Positions 42,426 through 50,980 of a DNA stretch of 64,000 nt are shown here, in pieces. Made by a program: the position numbers and the translations under genes. The notes under the pieces are model-generated. The model was not told where the DNA came from. It searched no databases and was given only the letters and a program-made list of their open reading frames with translations. The DNA is taken from NCBI RefSeq assembly GCF_006517395.1, contig NZ_VDCY01000014.1, positions 1 to 64,000 on the forward strand. The letters run 5' to 3'. Source of the DNA: Terrilactibacillus laevilacticus. Its GTDB lineage: Bacteria; Bacillota; Bacilli; Bacillales; Sporolactobacillaceae. Within the stretch, counting starts at the first letter, position 1; every line of letters starts with the position of its first letter.

Positions 42426-42448
42426 TTATTCAATTAAAACCAAAATCT

Positions 42449-42477
42449 ATTATATAATCTTTTATCTTTTATGTCAA
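42449..42477 (-). promoter_or_regulatory. Promoter of rplJL
   Basis: Fully consensus sigma-A promoter: TTGACA at 42472-42477, 17-bp spacer, TATAAT at 42449-42454, on the minus strand, about 220 bp before rplJ. Confidence 0.85.
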
Positions 42478-42510
42478 TAAAAGATTGAAGAGGTTTCTTT
42501 AGTAAAATTA

Positions 42511-43200
42511 TTATCTAGCTGGTGTGCTAACTTTAACACCAGGACCCATCGTTGAAGAAATCGCTACATTTTTGATGTAAGTTCCTTTTGCAGCAGCTGG
42601 TTTAGCTTTAATTAACGTATCTAGTAGGACATCAAAGTTTTCGACAAGTTTTTGATCGTCAAAAGATACTTTACCGATTGGTACATGGACGTTTCCGTCT
42701 TTTTGTGCACGGTATTCTACTTTACCTGCTTTAATTTCTTGAACTGCTTTAGCTACATCGAAAGTAACCGTTCCTGTTTTAGGGTTAGGCATAAGTCCTT
42801 TTGGTCCTAAGACACGACCAAGTTTACCAACTTCAGCCATCATGTCAGGAGTAGCAACAATGACATCAAATTCAAACCAACCGCTGTTGATCTTAGCGAT
42901 ATATTCTTGATCACCTACAAAATCAGCACCTGCTGCTTCTGCTTCTTTCGCTTTTTCACCTTTTGCAAAGACGAGAACCGTTTGTGTTTTACCTGTTCCA
43001 TTTGGTAATACAACAGCACCACGGACTTGTTGATCGTTTTTACGAGTATCTACACCTAAACGAACGGCGACATCGATTGATTCATCGAATTTAGCAGAAG
43101 CCACTTGTTTAACAAGGCTTACAGCTTCGCTAATGTCATACGCCTTTTGACGATCGATTGTTTTTACAGCTTCTTGATATCTTTTTCCTTTTTTAGCCAT
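42511..43200 (-). CDS. rplA: 50S ribosomal protein L1
   Basis: 229 aa from the ATG at 43200 ([20 protein letters not shown]). [20 protein letters not shown] is the family signature. L1 forms the mobile stalk that ejects E-site tRNA, and in many bacteria represses the L11-L1 operon by binding an mRNA copy of its 23S site. Such a site lies directly at its ribosome-binding region here. Confidence 0.98.
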   Translation of the reverse strand: MAKKGKRYQEAVKTIDRQKAYDISEAVSLVKQVASAKFDESIDVAVRLGVDTRKNDQQVRGAVVLPNGTGKTQTVLVFAKGEKAKEAEAAGADFVGDQEYIAKINSGWFEFDVIVATPDMMAEVGKLGRVLGPKGLMPNPKTGTVTFDVAKAVQEIKAGKVEYRAQKDGNVHVPIGKVSFDDQKLVENFDVLLDTLIKAKPAAAKGTYIKNVAISSTMGPGVKVSTPAR

Positions 43201-43216
43201 TTCATTTTCCTCCTTT

Positions 43217-43242
43217 GTGGTTATAGCGGTTTTACCTCCCAC
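43217..43242 (-). promoter_or_regulatory. Putative L1-binding site before rplA
   Basis: The RNA reads GTGGGAGGTAAAACCGC then TATAACCAC. GTGG pairs with CCAC and GGT with ACC, leaving the GGGAG and UAUA-type internal loops seen in the 23S L1-binding helix. The CCAC end directly abuts the AAAGGAGG ribosome site, so bound L1 could block initiation. It resembles the site before rplK. Confidence 0.6.
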
Positions 43243-43335
43243 TAAATAAGGGTTGCGGACAATGCCCGGCAACCCCAGCTGCAAGCATGTACATCTCTAC
43301 TTGTCAGCAAAGTTAAACTTTGAAAACAGTGGTGA

Positions 43336-43761
43336 TTAGTCTTCTACGACAATGCCCATACTGCGAGCTGTACCTTCTACCATACGCATAGCAGATTCTA
43401 CATTAGCAGCATTTAAGTCAGGCATTTTGAGTTCAGCAATCGCACGTACTTTATCACGTTTGATTGTTGCCACTTTTTTCGTATTAGGTTCACCAGATCC
43501 TGATTCGATACCGCATTCTTTTTTAAGAAGAACGGCAGCCGGTGGAGTTTTTGTTATAAAAGTAAATGAACGATCTTCAAATACTGAGATTTCAACTGGG
43601 ATAATAAGTCCAGCTTGATCTGAAGTACGCGCATTGAATTCTTTACAGAAACCCATGATATTAATGCCTGCTTGACCTAAAGCCGGACCAACTGGTGGCG
43701 CTGGATTAGCTTTACCTGCAGGGATTTGTAATTTAACAACTTTAATGACTTTTTTAGCCAC
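43336..43761 (-). CDS. rplK: 50S ribosomal protein L11
   Basis: 141 aa from the GTG at 43761, 8 nt after [25 protein letters not shown] and [16 protein letters not shown] are diagnostic. L11 forms the GTPase centre and is needed for RelA activation. Three codons of the longer frame lie in the ribosome site. Confidence 0.98.
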   Translation of the reverse strand: MAKKVIKVVKLQIPAGKANPAPPVGPALGQAGINIMGFCKEFNARTSDQAGLIIPVEISVFEDRSFTFITKTPPAAVLLKKECGIESGSGEPNTKKVATIKRDKVRAIAELKMPDLNAANVESAMRMVEGTARSMGIVVED

Positions 43762-43786
43762 GAGACACACCTCCTTAGTCCATGAT

Positions 43787-43811
43787 GTGGTAACGGGTTA
43801 GCCCCTCCCAC
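43787..43811 (-). promoter_or_regulatory. Putative L1-binding site before rplK
   Basis: The RNA reads GTGGGAGGGGCTAACCCG then TTACCAC. GTGG and CCAC pair, with an inner GGG/CCC helix and conserved GGGAG and UUA internal loops. This matches the form of the L1 site on 23S rRNA (GUGGGAG ... UACCAC). It lies about 25 nt before the rplK start. Confidence 0.65.
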
Positions 43812-43905
43812 TTATCGTCTTGCTTTCATGTCTCACTTGAAGGCAAAAGATAAAACCTTGCAAACATCAAAATTATACAATCAATAACAAGAGAATGCAA
43901 GACCT

Positions 43906-44439
43906 TTATAATTTTTCAATTTGATTAAAGTCTAATTCAACGGGTGTTTCTCTTCCAAACATATTGACATGGACTTTAATTTTGCCTTTTTCAATGTCAA
44001 TATCCTCAATGCTACCGACAAAATCAGCAAACGGACCTTCCTTCACTTTGACTTGTTCTTTAAGCTGGAAGTCAATATCTGTCCGTGCTTCTTTCATACC
44101 CATTTGCTTAAGTATGCTATCCACTTCTTCAGGCAGAAGAGGTATAGGTTTGGAACCAGAGCCAGAAGAACCAACAAATCCAGTAACACCTGGAGTGTTT
44201 CGTACAACATACCAAGAATCATCCGTCATAATCATTTCAGTGAGTACATAACCAGGAAAAACCTTCTTGATCGCCGATTTTTTTTGGCCATTTTTAATTT
44301 CCGTTTCCTCTTCGACGGGTACTAAAATACGAAAGATTTTATCAGACATCCCCATCGATTCAACACGTTTTTCCAGATTGGTTTTGACTTTATTTTCATA
44401 GCCAGAGTATGTATGAATAACATACCAATTCTTCTCCAT
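43906..44439 (-). CDS. nusG: Transcription elongation factor NusG
   Basis: 177 aa. NGN domain with WYVIHTYSGYENKVKTNLEK and FPGYVLTEM, then a KOW domain (VKEGPFADFVGSIEDIDIEK). It stimulates pausing in Bacillus and bridges RNA polymerase to ribosomes. Preceded by a good GGAGG site. A 334-bp structured gap separates it from secE. Confidence 0.98.
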   Translation of the reverse strand: MEKNWYVIHTYSGYENKVKTNLEKRVESMGMSDKIFRILVPVEEETEIKNGQKKSAIKKVFPGYVLTEMIMTDDSWYVVRNTPGVTGFVGSSGSGSKPIPLLPEEVDSILKQMGMKEARTDIDFQLKEQVKVKEGPFADFVGSIEDIDIEKGKIKVHVNMFGRETPVELDFNQIEKL

Positions 44440-44587
44440 GACTTATTTCCTCCAAACCTTTTTTCCTAACCTGCCTGATTAGCGGGTGTTTATTAAGAAT
44501 TCTCCTCATTCAAGACTCTAATGTATAAGATTTCTTTTCCCCTAAACTTAGACCACATTTCACTAAAGTATACGTTTGTTGCCAAAA

Positions 44588-44770
44588 TTAAAAAGGCAGT
44601 CTATTAGAGCTGCCAAAAAGTTCATCCCGCCTTAACGGCTAGTAAAGACCCCCACACCAAGATTTTGGGTATTCAAAGAAGATAAGCGGGGGATCAACTG
44701 CCTACAAAGGTCCGATTGGATCAGCTAACCCTCAGCAGGGGATGAAACCCCCACTGAGGAAAGTTTCACT
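44588..44770 (+). repeat. Structured intergenic element between secE and nusG
   Basis: About 180 bp, far more G/C-rich and structured than its surroundings. One end holds a hairpin CCTCAGCAGGGG...CCCCCACTGAGG (44730-44759) followed by AAAGTTTCACTTTAT, which overlaps the secE stop. The middle contains AGTAAAGACCCCCACACC and GTCCGATTGGATCAGCTAAC. The other end holds GGCAGTCTATTAGAGCTGCC, a short hairpin that with a T-run on the minus strand may act as a terminator. A degenerate copy of the GTCCGATTGG end lies at 49566-49616. No ORF is seen. It may be a non-autonomous IS or structured RNA; the class is unproved. Confidence 0.6.
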
Positions 44771-44773
44771 TTA

Positions 44774-44968
44774 TTAGCCTGTTATCAATTTTAACAGTCT
44801 TGATATACCAAGATCAACCACCGTAAAAAATACCGTTAAAAATACCACTGTTACGATAACCATAATCGTATAATTAACCATTTCTTTACGAGTCGGCCAA
44901 CTGACTTTTTTCATCTCAGTTCCAATGTTTTTGAAAAATTTGCCTGTGCCTTTCACTATGCTTGCCAT
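44774..44968 (-). CDS. secE: Protein translocase subunit SecE
   Basis: 64 aa. Amphipathic N-terminal helix with EMKKVSWPTRKEMVN, the SecE signature, followed by a single membrane helix (about 32-52). It stabilises SecY, encoded at 17349. It lies 24 bp after rpmG, in the conserved rpmG-secE-nusG order. Confidence 0.97.
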   Translation of the reverse strand: MASIVKGTGKFFKNIGTEMKKVSWPTRKEMVNYTIMVIVTVVFLTVFFTVVDLGISRLLKLITG

Positions 44969-44992
44969 AGACTAAAATACCTCCAAAACATT

Positions 44993-45142
44993 CTACTTTG
45001 TTTCTCGGTGCAGAGTATGTTTATTACATGCTTTACAAAACTTATTAACTTCAACGCGCTCTGGATTTGTTTTTGTGTTTTTAGCCGTTGTATAATTTCT
45101 TTGATGACAAACCGAGCATTCAAGGGACACTTTCTTCCTCAT
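44993..45142 (-). CDS. rpmGB: 50S ribosomal protein L33 (zinc form)
   Basis: A 49-aa gene: [20 protein letters not shown] at the start and [14 protein letters not shown] at the end. Two Cys-X2-Cys pairs show the zinc-containing form. ATG at 45142 is preceded only by AGGTGTTTGTA. The position before secE matches B. subtilis rpmGB. Confidence 0.96.
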   Translation of the reverse strand: MRKKVSLECSVCHQRNYTTAKNTKTNPERVEVNKFCKACNKHTLHRETK

Positions 45143-45171
45143 TACAAACACCTTTTTTTCTAATTTAAAAA

Positions 45172-45195
45172 GTTCAAAATAGAATTGTTTGAACT
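45172..45195 (-). other. Stem-loop in the rpmG leader
   Basis: AGTTCAAA pairs with TTTGAACT around an 8-nt loop, followed on the minus strand by TTTTTAAATT, 30 bp before rpmG. Its shape is that of a weak attenuator, but no antiterminator fold was identified. Confidence 0.45.
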
Positions 45196-45355
45196 TCTTT
45201 TATGTCATTAGTAAAATAAAAGATCTCATGATGAGTATCTATACTTAAGTCATATTCATGTACCATATATTCGTTAAAAATGGTTATTTCATGTTAACCA
45301 CCCAAAATAATGAGCGACCCACATTTTATGAAAATAAGCTTATCCATACTGTTTC

Positions 45356-45384
45356 AATTTAACACATGGGACTATTCATGTCAA
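45356..45384 (-). promoter_or_regulatory. Candidate promoter of rpmG-secE-nusG
   Basis: -35 TTGACA at 45379-45384, 17-bp spacer, -10 TAAATT at 45356-45361 on the minus strand, directly beyond repeat A copy 4. The roughly 210-bp leader contains the hairpin at 45172. Confidence 0.6.
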
Positions 45385-45409
45385 TAAACGTCAAACGTGT
45401 GAATGGGTT

Positions 45410-45508
45410 AAAGAAAAATTGCCGATTGGCCAGCCTGTAAGGCGCAGACAGAGGCTCAGCCCGCACTTATACCTTAAATTTTTATATTTTCTAAGGTGTA
45501 AAAGAAAT
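45410..45508. repeat. Dispersed repeat family A, copy 4
   Basis: About 99 bp: AAAGAAAAATTGCCGATTGG, core GGCGCAGACAGAGGCTCAG, then CCCGCACTTATACC and the tail CTAAGGTGT, abutting the sigH terminator hairpin. Long form, like copy 3. Confidence 0.85.
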
Positions 45509-45528
45509 ACCACAGCCTACACTGTGGT
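45500..45528 (-). terminator. Rho-independent terminator after sigH
   Basis: ACCACAG pairs with CTGTGGT (45509-45528) around a 6-nt loop, then ATTTCTTTT on the minus strand. It lies 150 bp after the sigH stop; a short open frame lies between. Confidence 0.8.
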
Positions 45529-45543
45529 TCAGAAAAAAATGAT

Positions 45544-45666
45544 TTAATCCATCATGACATCATCTAAATCTACTTCTCGCGAGATTAAATCTAATAAGAT
45601 CGACAAATATGACTCTAACAACCTTTCACTAAGGTTATCTAATTTGTAAAACCGGTTTGGTATCAC
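45544..45666 (-). CDS. Possible small ORF downstream of sigH (40 aa)
   Basis: An open frame of 40 codons from a GTG at 45666 to a TAA at 45544, in the same frame as sigH and directly beyond its stop (46 open codons in all). The product would be acidic and helical (SERLLESYLSILLDLISREV, ending DLDDVMMD). No ribosome site precedes the GTG. It fills most of the space between sigH and the terminator. I recognise no family; it may be a translated small protein, a remnant, or chance. Confidence 0.3.
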   Translation of the reverse strand: MIPNRFYKLDNLSERLLESYLSILLDLISREVDLDDVMMD

Positions 45667-45678
45667 TAAATTGTTCGT

Positions 45679-46335
45679 TTATAAACTCATTTCTTTAATT
45701 TGAAGATATCTTTCCAACTTACGTTTTATACGTTGAAGGGCATTATCAATGGATTTCACATGGCGTTTCAGATCTAGCGAAATTTCTTGATAACTTCTTC
45801 CATCAAGATATAGCCTCAAGACTTTTTGTTCTAAGTCACTTAACAACTCAGAAAGCTTGTCCTCAATATCTGCGAATTCCTCTTGATTTATAAACAATTC
45901 TTCAGGGTTTGTTACTTTCGGACCACATATTACATCCATCAAAGTGCGATCAGATTCCTCATCAAAAATAGGCTTATCCAAAGAGACATAGGAATTTAAG
46001 GGAATATGCTTTTGGCGTGTGGCTGTTTTCACCGCGGTAATAATTTGTCTTGTTATACAAAGTTCTGCAAATGCCTTAAAAGAAGAGAGCTTGTCCCCTT
46101 TGAAATCTCGAATCGCTTTATATAGGCCGATCATGCCCTCTTGAATAATGTCTTCCCGATCTGCACCAATTAAAAAGTATGACTTTGCTTTTGCACGTAC
46201 AAAGTTTTTATACTTAAAAATTAAATATTCTAGTGCATGTATATCTCCGACGTGAACCATTTGTACAATTTGTTCATCATCTAGTTCGCTGAACTTAACA
46301 TTATCGGTGGTAATCCAATTTGGGTTTAAACGCAC
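45679..46335 (-). CDS. sigH: RNA polymerase sigma-H factor
   Basis: 218 aa. Region 2 includes VRAKAKSYFLIGADREDIIQ and EGMIGLYKAIRDF; region 4.2 includes GRSYQEISLDLKRHVKSIDN. It directs early stationary-phase and sporulation genes. The GTG start is 7 nt after GGAGG. The end EMSL matches the end of B. subtilis sigma-H, so the stop is in its natural place. Confidence 0.98.
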   Translation of the reverse strand: MRLNPNWITTDNVKFSELDDEQIVQMVHVGDIHALEYLIFKYKNFVRAKAKSYFLIGADREDIIQEGMIGLYKAIRDFKGDKLSSFKAFAELCITRQIITAVKTATRQKHIPLNSYVSLDKPIFDEESDRTLMDVICGPKVTNPEELFINQEEFADIEDKLSELLSDLEQKVLRLYLDGRSYQEISLDLKRHVKSIDNALQRIKRKLERYLQIKEMSL

Positions 46336-46373
46336 GTCAATCCCTCCGACCTAGTCATACCAAGTGTAGAAAT

Positions 46374-46403
46374 ATTATACAGCAAAATATTCAGAATCGT
46401 CAA
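46374..46403 (-). promoter_or_regulatory. Candidate sigma-A promoter of sigH
   Basis: -35 TTGACG at 46398-46403, 18-bp spacer, -10 TATAAT at 46374-46379, 40 bp before sigH. In B. subtilis spo0H has an own AbrB-repressed promoter. The AT-rich spacer (GAATATTTTGC) is compatible with AbrB binding but does not prove it. Confidence 0.65.
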
Positions 46404-46408
46404 GATCT

Positions 46409-46915
46409 TTAGAGCCCTCTTCGCCATTTTTCAAACAATTCTTCAATCTCTTTTTTTAAAGGAATTTTTGATTTCGTCTTTTTCTGCCTTGAATGTTTAA
46501 CCTCTAATGAAATCTGTTTTTCAATATTTTTTAACTCAATGAGGAGTTCACGAGATGATTTACGTAAAGCTCCTTGAGAGAATACCGTCCATTGTTCAGT
46601 CTCGTCAGAGGTTGCCACATGAATTTGTGTTTTAACGTTTTTTAACTTTTTAATCACTCTTTCAATACGCTCATCGGCCGTTTCATTTTCCTTTGTATAG
46701 ATAACCTCTACTCGGGATTGTTTAAGGATTGTTTCTTTTCCCGGTACGAGATGCGCGTCAAAAATAATAACCACTTTCCAGCCTGTATAGGCCTGATATT
46801 CAGCCATTCTATCAATAAGCTGTGACCGAGCGGCTGCAAAATCATTCGTTCTTAGCTCTTGCATTTCTTTCCAAGCCCCAATGACGTTGTAGCCGTCCAC
46901 AAGTAGGATATCCAT
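46409..46915 (-). CDS. rae1: Rae1 ribosome-associated NYN-domain endoribonuclease (YacP)
   Basis: 168 aa. NYN/PIN-like nuclease opening MDILLVDGYNVIGAW (Asp7 an expected metal ligand), with VVIIFDAHLVPG and VATSDETEQW supplying other acidic residues. In B. subtilis Rae1 cleaves mRNA in the ribosomal A-site. It follows rlmB by 5 bp. Confidence 0.93.
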   Translation of the reverse strand: MDILLVDGYNVIGAWKEMQELRTNDFAAARSQLIDRMAEYQAYTGWKVVIIFDAHLVPGKETILKQSRVEVIYTKENETADERIERVIKKLKNVKTQIHVATSDETEQWTVFSQGALRKSSRELLIELKNIEKQISLEVKHSRQKKTKSKIPLKKEIEELFEKWRRGL

Positions 46916-46920
46916 CCTTA

Positions 46921-47664
46921 TCAGGCCTCTAGCTTATTTCGTTTACGATAAACTTCATACATCAAAAGAGCCGCTGCAACAGATGCATTTAGTGAAGTTA
47001 CATGGCCTGCCATTGGAATACTGATGAGATAATCACATTTTTCTCTGACAAGACGAGATAGACCTTTCCCTTCATTACCAATCACAAGGCAAATAGGCAT
47101 TTCAAACTCAGCTTTCCGATAATCTTGACTGCCTTCCGCTGCTGTTCCAGCAAACCATATGCCTCTTTCTTTTAATTCATCAATGGTTCTTGCCAGATTT
47201 GTTACTCGAGCAACTGGAATATATTCAATCGCTCCTGTTGAAGCCTTAGATACCACCTGGGTTAATCCAGCTGCACGACGTTTTGGAATAATCACACCAT
47301 GTGCACCGACACTATCTGCTGTTCTAAGAATGGACCCTAAATTATGGGGATCTTCAATTCCATCTAAAAGAATAAAAAACGGTGTTTCATTCTTTTTTTC
47401 AGCTAGTTGAAACAAATCATCTATATCCGCATATTCATAGGCAGCAATAGAGGCTACAATGCCTTGATGCCCGGAAGAATTTGTTAGTTGATCTAATTTT
47501 TTTCTTGGAACAAACTGAATCGTTACGCCTCTTTGCCCGGCTTTATCAATGAGCTGCTTAACCCCATGACTTTCTTTATTAATCCATAATTTATTTATTT
47601 CTCTGCCTGCTTCCAATGCTTCTAAAACAGCATGTCTTCCAATAATAAATTCATTATCACTCAT
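46921..47664 (-). CDS. rlmB: 23S rRNA (guanosine-2'-O)-methyltransferase RlmB
   Basis: 247 aa SpoU/TrmH-family protein. N-terminal substrate domain (1-80), then a knotted SPOUT fold: LLDGIEDPHNLGSILRTAD, LVIGNEGKGLSRLVREKCD and SIPMAGHVTSLNASVAAALL. Placed between mrnC and rae1 as in B. subtilis. Confidence 0.95.
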   Translation of the reverse strand: MSDNEFIIGRHAVLEALEAGREINKLWINKESHGVKQLIDKAGQRGVTIQFVPRKKLDQLTNSSGHQGIVASIAAYEYADIDDLFQLAEKKNETPFFILLDGIEDPHNLGSILRTADSVGAHGVIIPKRRAAGLTQVVSKASTGAIEYIPVARVTNLARTIDELKERGIWFAGTAAEGSQDYRKAEFEMPICLVIGNEGKGLSRLVREKCDYLISIPMAGHVTSLNASVAAALLMYEVYRKRNKLEA

Positions 47665-47682
47665 GGTTTACCAGCCCTCCTT

Positions 47683-48084
47683 TCACCTGTCTATTGGATG
47701 ATATTCAAATAATAAACGCATCAATTGTTCAATGCGATTACCCTGATCATTAAAATGCAAATAACCGATCAATGCTTCGAAAGCCGTACTATAATGATAC
47801 GTTAAAACATCTGTGTTTTTTGGAATGGAGTAGGATTTTGCATTTCTCCCTCGTTTAATGACTTGCAATTCTTCAGTAGAAAAAAAGTCTTGTTCCATCA
47901 GATATCTTAAATAGGCTGCCTGGGCTTTAGCAGAAACATAGGAGATGGCCTTGTGATGCAGCTGCTGCGGTTTTACACGTCCACTTATAATGAGTTCTTG
48001 ACGAACGTAGTATTCCATGATGGCATCTCCCATATAGGCTAGAGCTAAACTATTTATAGCTAGAGGATTGACTTGATCACTCAT
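47683..48084 (-). CDS. mrnC: Mini-ribonuclease III (23S rRNA maturation)
   Basis: 133 aa. An RNase III catalytic domain without dsRNA-binding domain: LALAYMGDAIMEYYVRQELI near the start and YHYSTAFEALIGYLHF with the later Glu. It cuts the 23S precursor in Bacillus. It starts 3 bp after the cysS stop. Confidence 0.95.
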   Translation of the reverse strand: MSDQVNPLAINSLALAYMGDAIMEYYVRQELIISGRVKPQQLHHKAISYVSAKAQAAYLRYLMEQDFFSTEELQVIKRGRNAKSYSIPKNTDVLTYHYSTAFEALIGYLHFNDQGNRIEQLMRLLFEYHPIDR

Positions 48085-48087
48085 ATG

Positions 48088-49494
48088 TTAAACCCTTTTC
48101 CAGCGAATGCCTTGTGCGGTATCCTCAAGTATGATACCTTGATCTTTTAATTCATCACGTATTTGATCGGCAAATGCAAAATTTCTTGTTTTTCGTGCCT
48201 CTTCCCGTTTTTGGATGAGTTGTTCAATTTCGGCATCAAGAAGCTCTTCGTCGACATGTAATTTGAGCCCTAATACGCCTGCCAGCTCCTCAAAAACTTG
48301 TTTGTATGCTTGTAAAAGAGCAACAGACGAATTATTTTCTTCAAGAATTTTATTTATATCTTTAGCCAAGTCAAAAAGAACAGCAATCGCGTTCGCTGTA
48401 TTAAAATCATCATCCATTTCCTGTATAAAACGTTCTTTAAATTTTTCAAGTTCTTTTGTCTTTGTGATGAGTTCATCTTCTGAAAGAAGATCAGCACTTC
48501 TTTCCAACCGGTGCTCAAGGTTATAGTAGCTTGTTTTTAGTCTTGAAAATGCTTGCTCTGCATCGCTTAATAATGCATCACTAAAGTTAATTGGATGTCG
48601 GTAATGAACCGTTTGAATAAAGAAACGAACGACATTTGGATCGTATTTTTTAATTATTTCATGAACTAAGATGACATTACCAATCGATTTTGACATTTTT
48701 TCATTATCGATTTTAATAAAACCATTGTGCATCCAATAATTTGCCATAGCATGTTCATGCAAAGCTTCGGATTGTGCTATTTCATTCTCATGGTGTGGAA
48801 ACGCTAAATCCTGTCCTCCAGCATGGATATCAATAGTGTCACCTAAATATTTTTCAACCATCGCAGAGCATTCAATATGCCAACCGGGACGTCCTAATCC
48901 CCATGGACTATCCCAAGTGATTTCCCCTGGTTTCGCTGCTTTCCAAAGCGTAAAATCCAATGGGTCTTCTTTCTTTTCACCTACATCAATTCGAGCACCT
49001 ACTTTGAGTTCATCAATCGATTGATGTGATAATTTCCCATAAGATTTAAAGGCTCTTGTACGGAAATAAACATCACCTTCTGATTCATAGGCATACCCTT
49101 TATCGACAAGCTTTTTAATGAACGTTATAATTTCATCCATTGTTTCTGTTGCTCGTGGATGAATGTCAGCTTGTAAGACGTTTAGAGCGGAAACATCTTC
49201 TTTATAAGCCTGGATAAACCGTTCAGCAATCTCCAGTACGGATTGGTTTTCTTCTATCGATTTATTGATGAGACGATCGTCAACATCTGTGAAATTAGAA
49301 ACATATTTCACTTCATAACCACGGTACATTAAGTAGCGTCTAACAGTATCGAATACTACGGCTGGTCTTGCATTCCCAATATGAATATAATTATATACAG
49401 TCGGCCCGCATACATACATTTTTACTTTGTTTTCCTCAATCGTTTTAAAAGGTTCTTTCTCTCTTGTTAGCGTATTATAAATACGAATGCCCAT
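48088..49494 (-). CDS. cysS: Cysteinyl-tRNA synthetase
   Basis: 468 aa class I enzyme. [17 protein letters not shown] contains a zinc Cys29 and the HIGH-type HIGN (38-41); the KMSKSIGN loop is present, and [20 protein letters not shown] plus [13 protein letters not shown] supply other zinc ligands. Downstream of cysE; both should answer to the cysteine T-box upstream of cysE. Confidence 0.98.
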   Translation of the reverse strand: MGIRIYNTLTREKEPFKTIEENKVKMYVCGPTVYNYIHIGNARPAVVFDTVRRYLMYRGYEVKYVSNFTDVDDRLINKSIEENQSVLEIAERFIQAYKEDVSALNVLQADIHPRATETMDEIITFIKKLVDKGYAYESEGDVYFRTRAFKSYGKLSHQSIDELKVGARIDVGEKKEDPLDFTLWKAAKPGEITWDSPWGLGRPGWHIECSAMVEKYLGDTIDIHAGGQDLAFPHHENEIAQSEALHEHAMANYWMHNGFIKIDNEKMSKSIGNVILVHEIIKKYDPNVVRFFIQTVHYRHPINFSDALLSDAEQAFSRLKTSYYNLEHRLERSADLLSEDELITKTKELEKFKERFIQEMDDDFNTANAIAVLFDLAKDINKILEENNSSVALLQAYKQVFEELAGVLGLKLHVDEELLDAEIEQLIQKREEARKTRNFAFADQIRDELKDQGIILEDTAQGIRWKRV

Positions 49495-49565
49495 CTTATC
49501 ACTACCTTTCCATCTTCTATTCGAAATTCTCTTTTTTACCCAAAACTATGATGACATGACATCAT

Positions 49566-49616
49566 ATAGAGTAAAACTTCAATCCTCCACTGATTGAGTT
49601 GAACCAATCGGACTTT
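49566..49616 (-). repeat. Fragment of the secE-nusG type element
   Basis: In the 206-bp cysE-cysS gap, the minus strand reads GTCCGATTGGTTCAACTCAA, TCAGTGGAGGATTGAAG and TTTTACTCTAT. This matches, with loss of most of the hairpin, the GTCCGATTGG...CACTGAGGAAAGTTTCACTTTAT end of the element at 44588-44770. Confidence 0.55.
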
Positions 49617-49700
49617 TTACGAAAGGTTAATAACCATCTATCCTTTTTCGATTTCTCTCATTCTTTTAGGCGAGGCTTTACTTTCCGTTTCCCTAGTTTC

Positions 49701-50354
49701 TTAAATCCGTGTTTTATCTTTTTTTAATGTTTCAATTTCTCTTTGTAATTGATTAATCATTTCATCCATTTGTTTAAATTTATCCGAAATAGGATCTGGC
49801 AAGTCAGAATGATTAAGATCATGGTGATGTACTTTCTTACCATTTTGCCTCACAATCCGCCCTGGAATACCTACAACAGTTGAGTTTGGAGGAACATCAT
49901 GAAGTACAACAGATCCCGCACCGATCTTTGAATGATCGGCAATGGTAATTGAGCCTAATACTTTTGCCCCTGCTGATATTAAGACATCGTTTCCAATCGT
50001 AGGATGCCGTTTCCCTTTTTCTTTTCCTGTTCCCCCTAGTGTGACCCCTTGAAAAACAGTCACATCATCCCCAATTTCACACGTTTCACCAATAACAACA
50101 CCCATACCGTGATCAATGAAGAACCTGCGACCTATTTGAGCGCCAGGATGTATTTCAATTCCCGTCAGAAACCGGCTAAATTGTGATAGTAATCGAGCTA
50201 GAAATAAAAACTTTTTACGCCACAACCAATGAGCAAATCGGTGAAACCATATGGCATGAAGTCCAGAATATGTTAAAATGACTTCTAATTTATTTCTAGC
50301 AGCGGGATCTTGATCAAAAACCGTAGCTAAATCTTCTCGCATAACCCCCCGCAT
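49701..50354 (-). CDS. cysE: Serine O-acetyltransferase
   Basis: 217 aa, left-handed beta-helix acyltransferase. [40 protein letters not shown] with catalytic Asp-His, and [20 protein letters not shown]. Makes O-acetylserine for cysteine synthesis. Start ATG with GGGAGG at 10 nt; a second ATG four codons later is possible. A MITE copy lies 42 bp upstream. Confidence 0.97.
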   Translation of the reverse strand: MRGVMREDLATVFDQDPAARNKLEVILTYSGLHAIWFHRFAHWLWRKKFLFLARLLSQFSRFLTGIEIHPGAQIGRRFFIDHGMGVVIGETCEIGDDVTVFQGVTLGGTGKEKGKRHPTIGNDVLISAGAKVLGSITIADHSKIGAGSVVLHDVPPNSTVVGIPGRIVRQNGKKVHHHDLNHSDLPDPISDKFKQMDEMINQLQREIETLKKDKTRI

Positions 50355-50395
50355 ATCTTCAAAACCTCCCTGTCTTTAATCTCATTTATCTTAAT

Positions 50396-50673
50396 GAGGT
50401 TGTTCAAAAGGTCACCAAATGATAGGCTGCGAATCTCGGCGCCCGCTTGTTCTTCCGTTCCTCATGTGGTGGATACAAGAGGATCTCTGGCTAAAGTCGC
50501 TCACGTCCTGTGGCTGGCGCTTGACGCTACCACATCATGTGGAATGCCGATCCAAAGAAAACTACGCCGCTCTTAGCCTCCGACGCCCAAGACGGGCTAG
50601 CACTGGCGTATGGCAGGATGCCAGCGTACTTAGCCAGTAACCTTTTTCATTTGTCACCTTTTTGAACACGCAC
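50396..50673 (-). mobile_element. MITE-like family B, copy 1
   Basis: 278 bp, minus-oriented relative to copies 2-4. Ends GTGCGTGTTCAAAAAGGTGAC and GAGGTTGTTCAAAAGGTCACC form related inverted repeats. A 5-bp TTAAT duplication flanks it (50391-50395 and 50674-50678). Two internal hairpins carry ATCCT and GTCCT loops inside CTGGCTAA...TTAGCCAG arms. It holds no credible gene. It lies between the T-box terminator and cysE. Confidence 0.9.
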
Positions 50674-50693
50674 TTAATGTTCTTTTTATGTGT

Positions 50694-50960
50694 AAAAAAG
50701 ACGCCTTTATGTCCAATGACACAAAGACGCCTTAGTAGCGTGGTTCCACTTTGTTTGAGATAGTAATCTTACTATCTCCACTTTAGAATTGTTAACGATA
50801 TAATGAATACCGCTTTTGCCTACTCCTGCGTTTCAGCAAAAGACTCAGAGGTGCACTTCAGTCTATCCTTTCTTAGATCACTTTCACCCTTGATGATCTT
50901 CTCTTGTTAAGAAATAGATGGACTTACTCTCCTCTTCAACATTTTTGATTATTCAATTTT
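50694..50960 (-). promoter_or_regulatory. Cysteine T-box riboswitch upstream of cysE-cysS
   Basis: The conserved T-box AAAGTGGAACCACGCTA is at 50736-50752. The terminator stem GGCGTCTTTGTGTC with GACATAAAGGCGTC (14 bp including G-U pairs), then TTTTTT, is at 50694-50733. The specifier region reads GAAGTGCACCTC, with TGC (Cys) at 50853-50855. Uncharged tRNA-Cys should promote read-through into cysE and cysS. Confidence 0.93.
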
Positions 50961-50980
50961 CCTTTTTGGGAATAAATTTT

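Noticed and set aside
44730-44759. Strong hairpin as the secE terminator
   Set aside because: No T-run follows it on the minus strand; it is better seen as the end of the structured element.
50394-50640. Open frames of 60-73 aa on the plus strand inside MITE copy 1
   Set aside because: They have no ribosome site, do not persist in the other copies and follow the repeat sequence, so they are chance frames.
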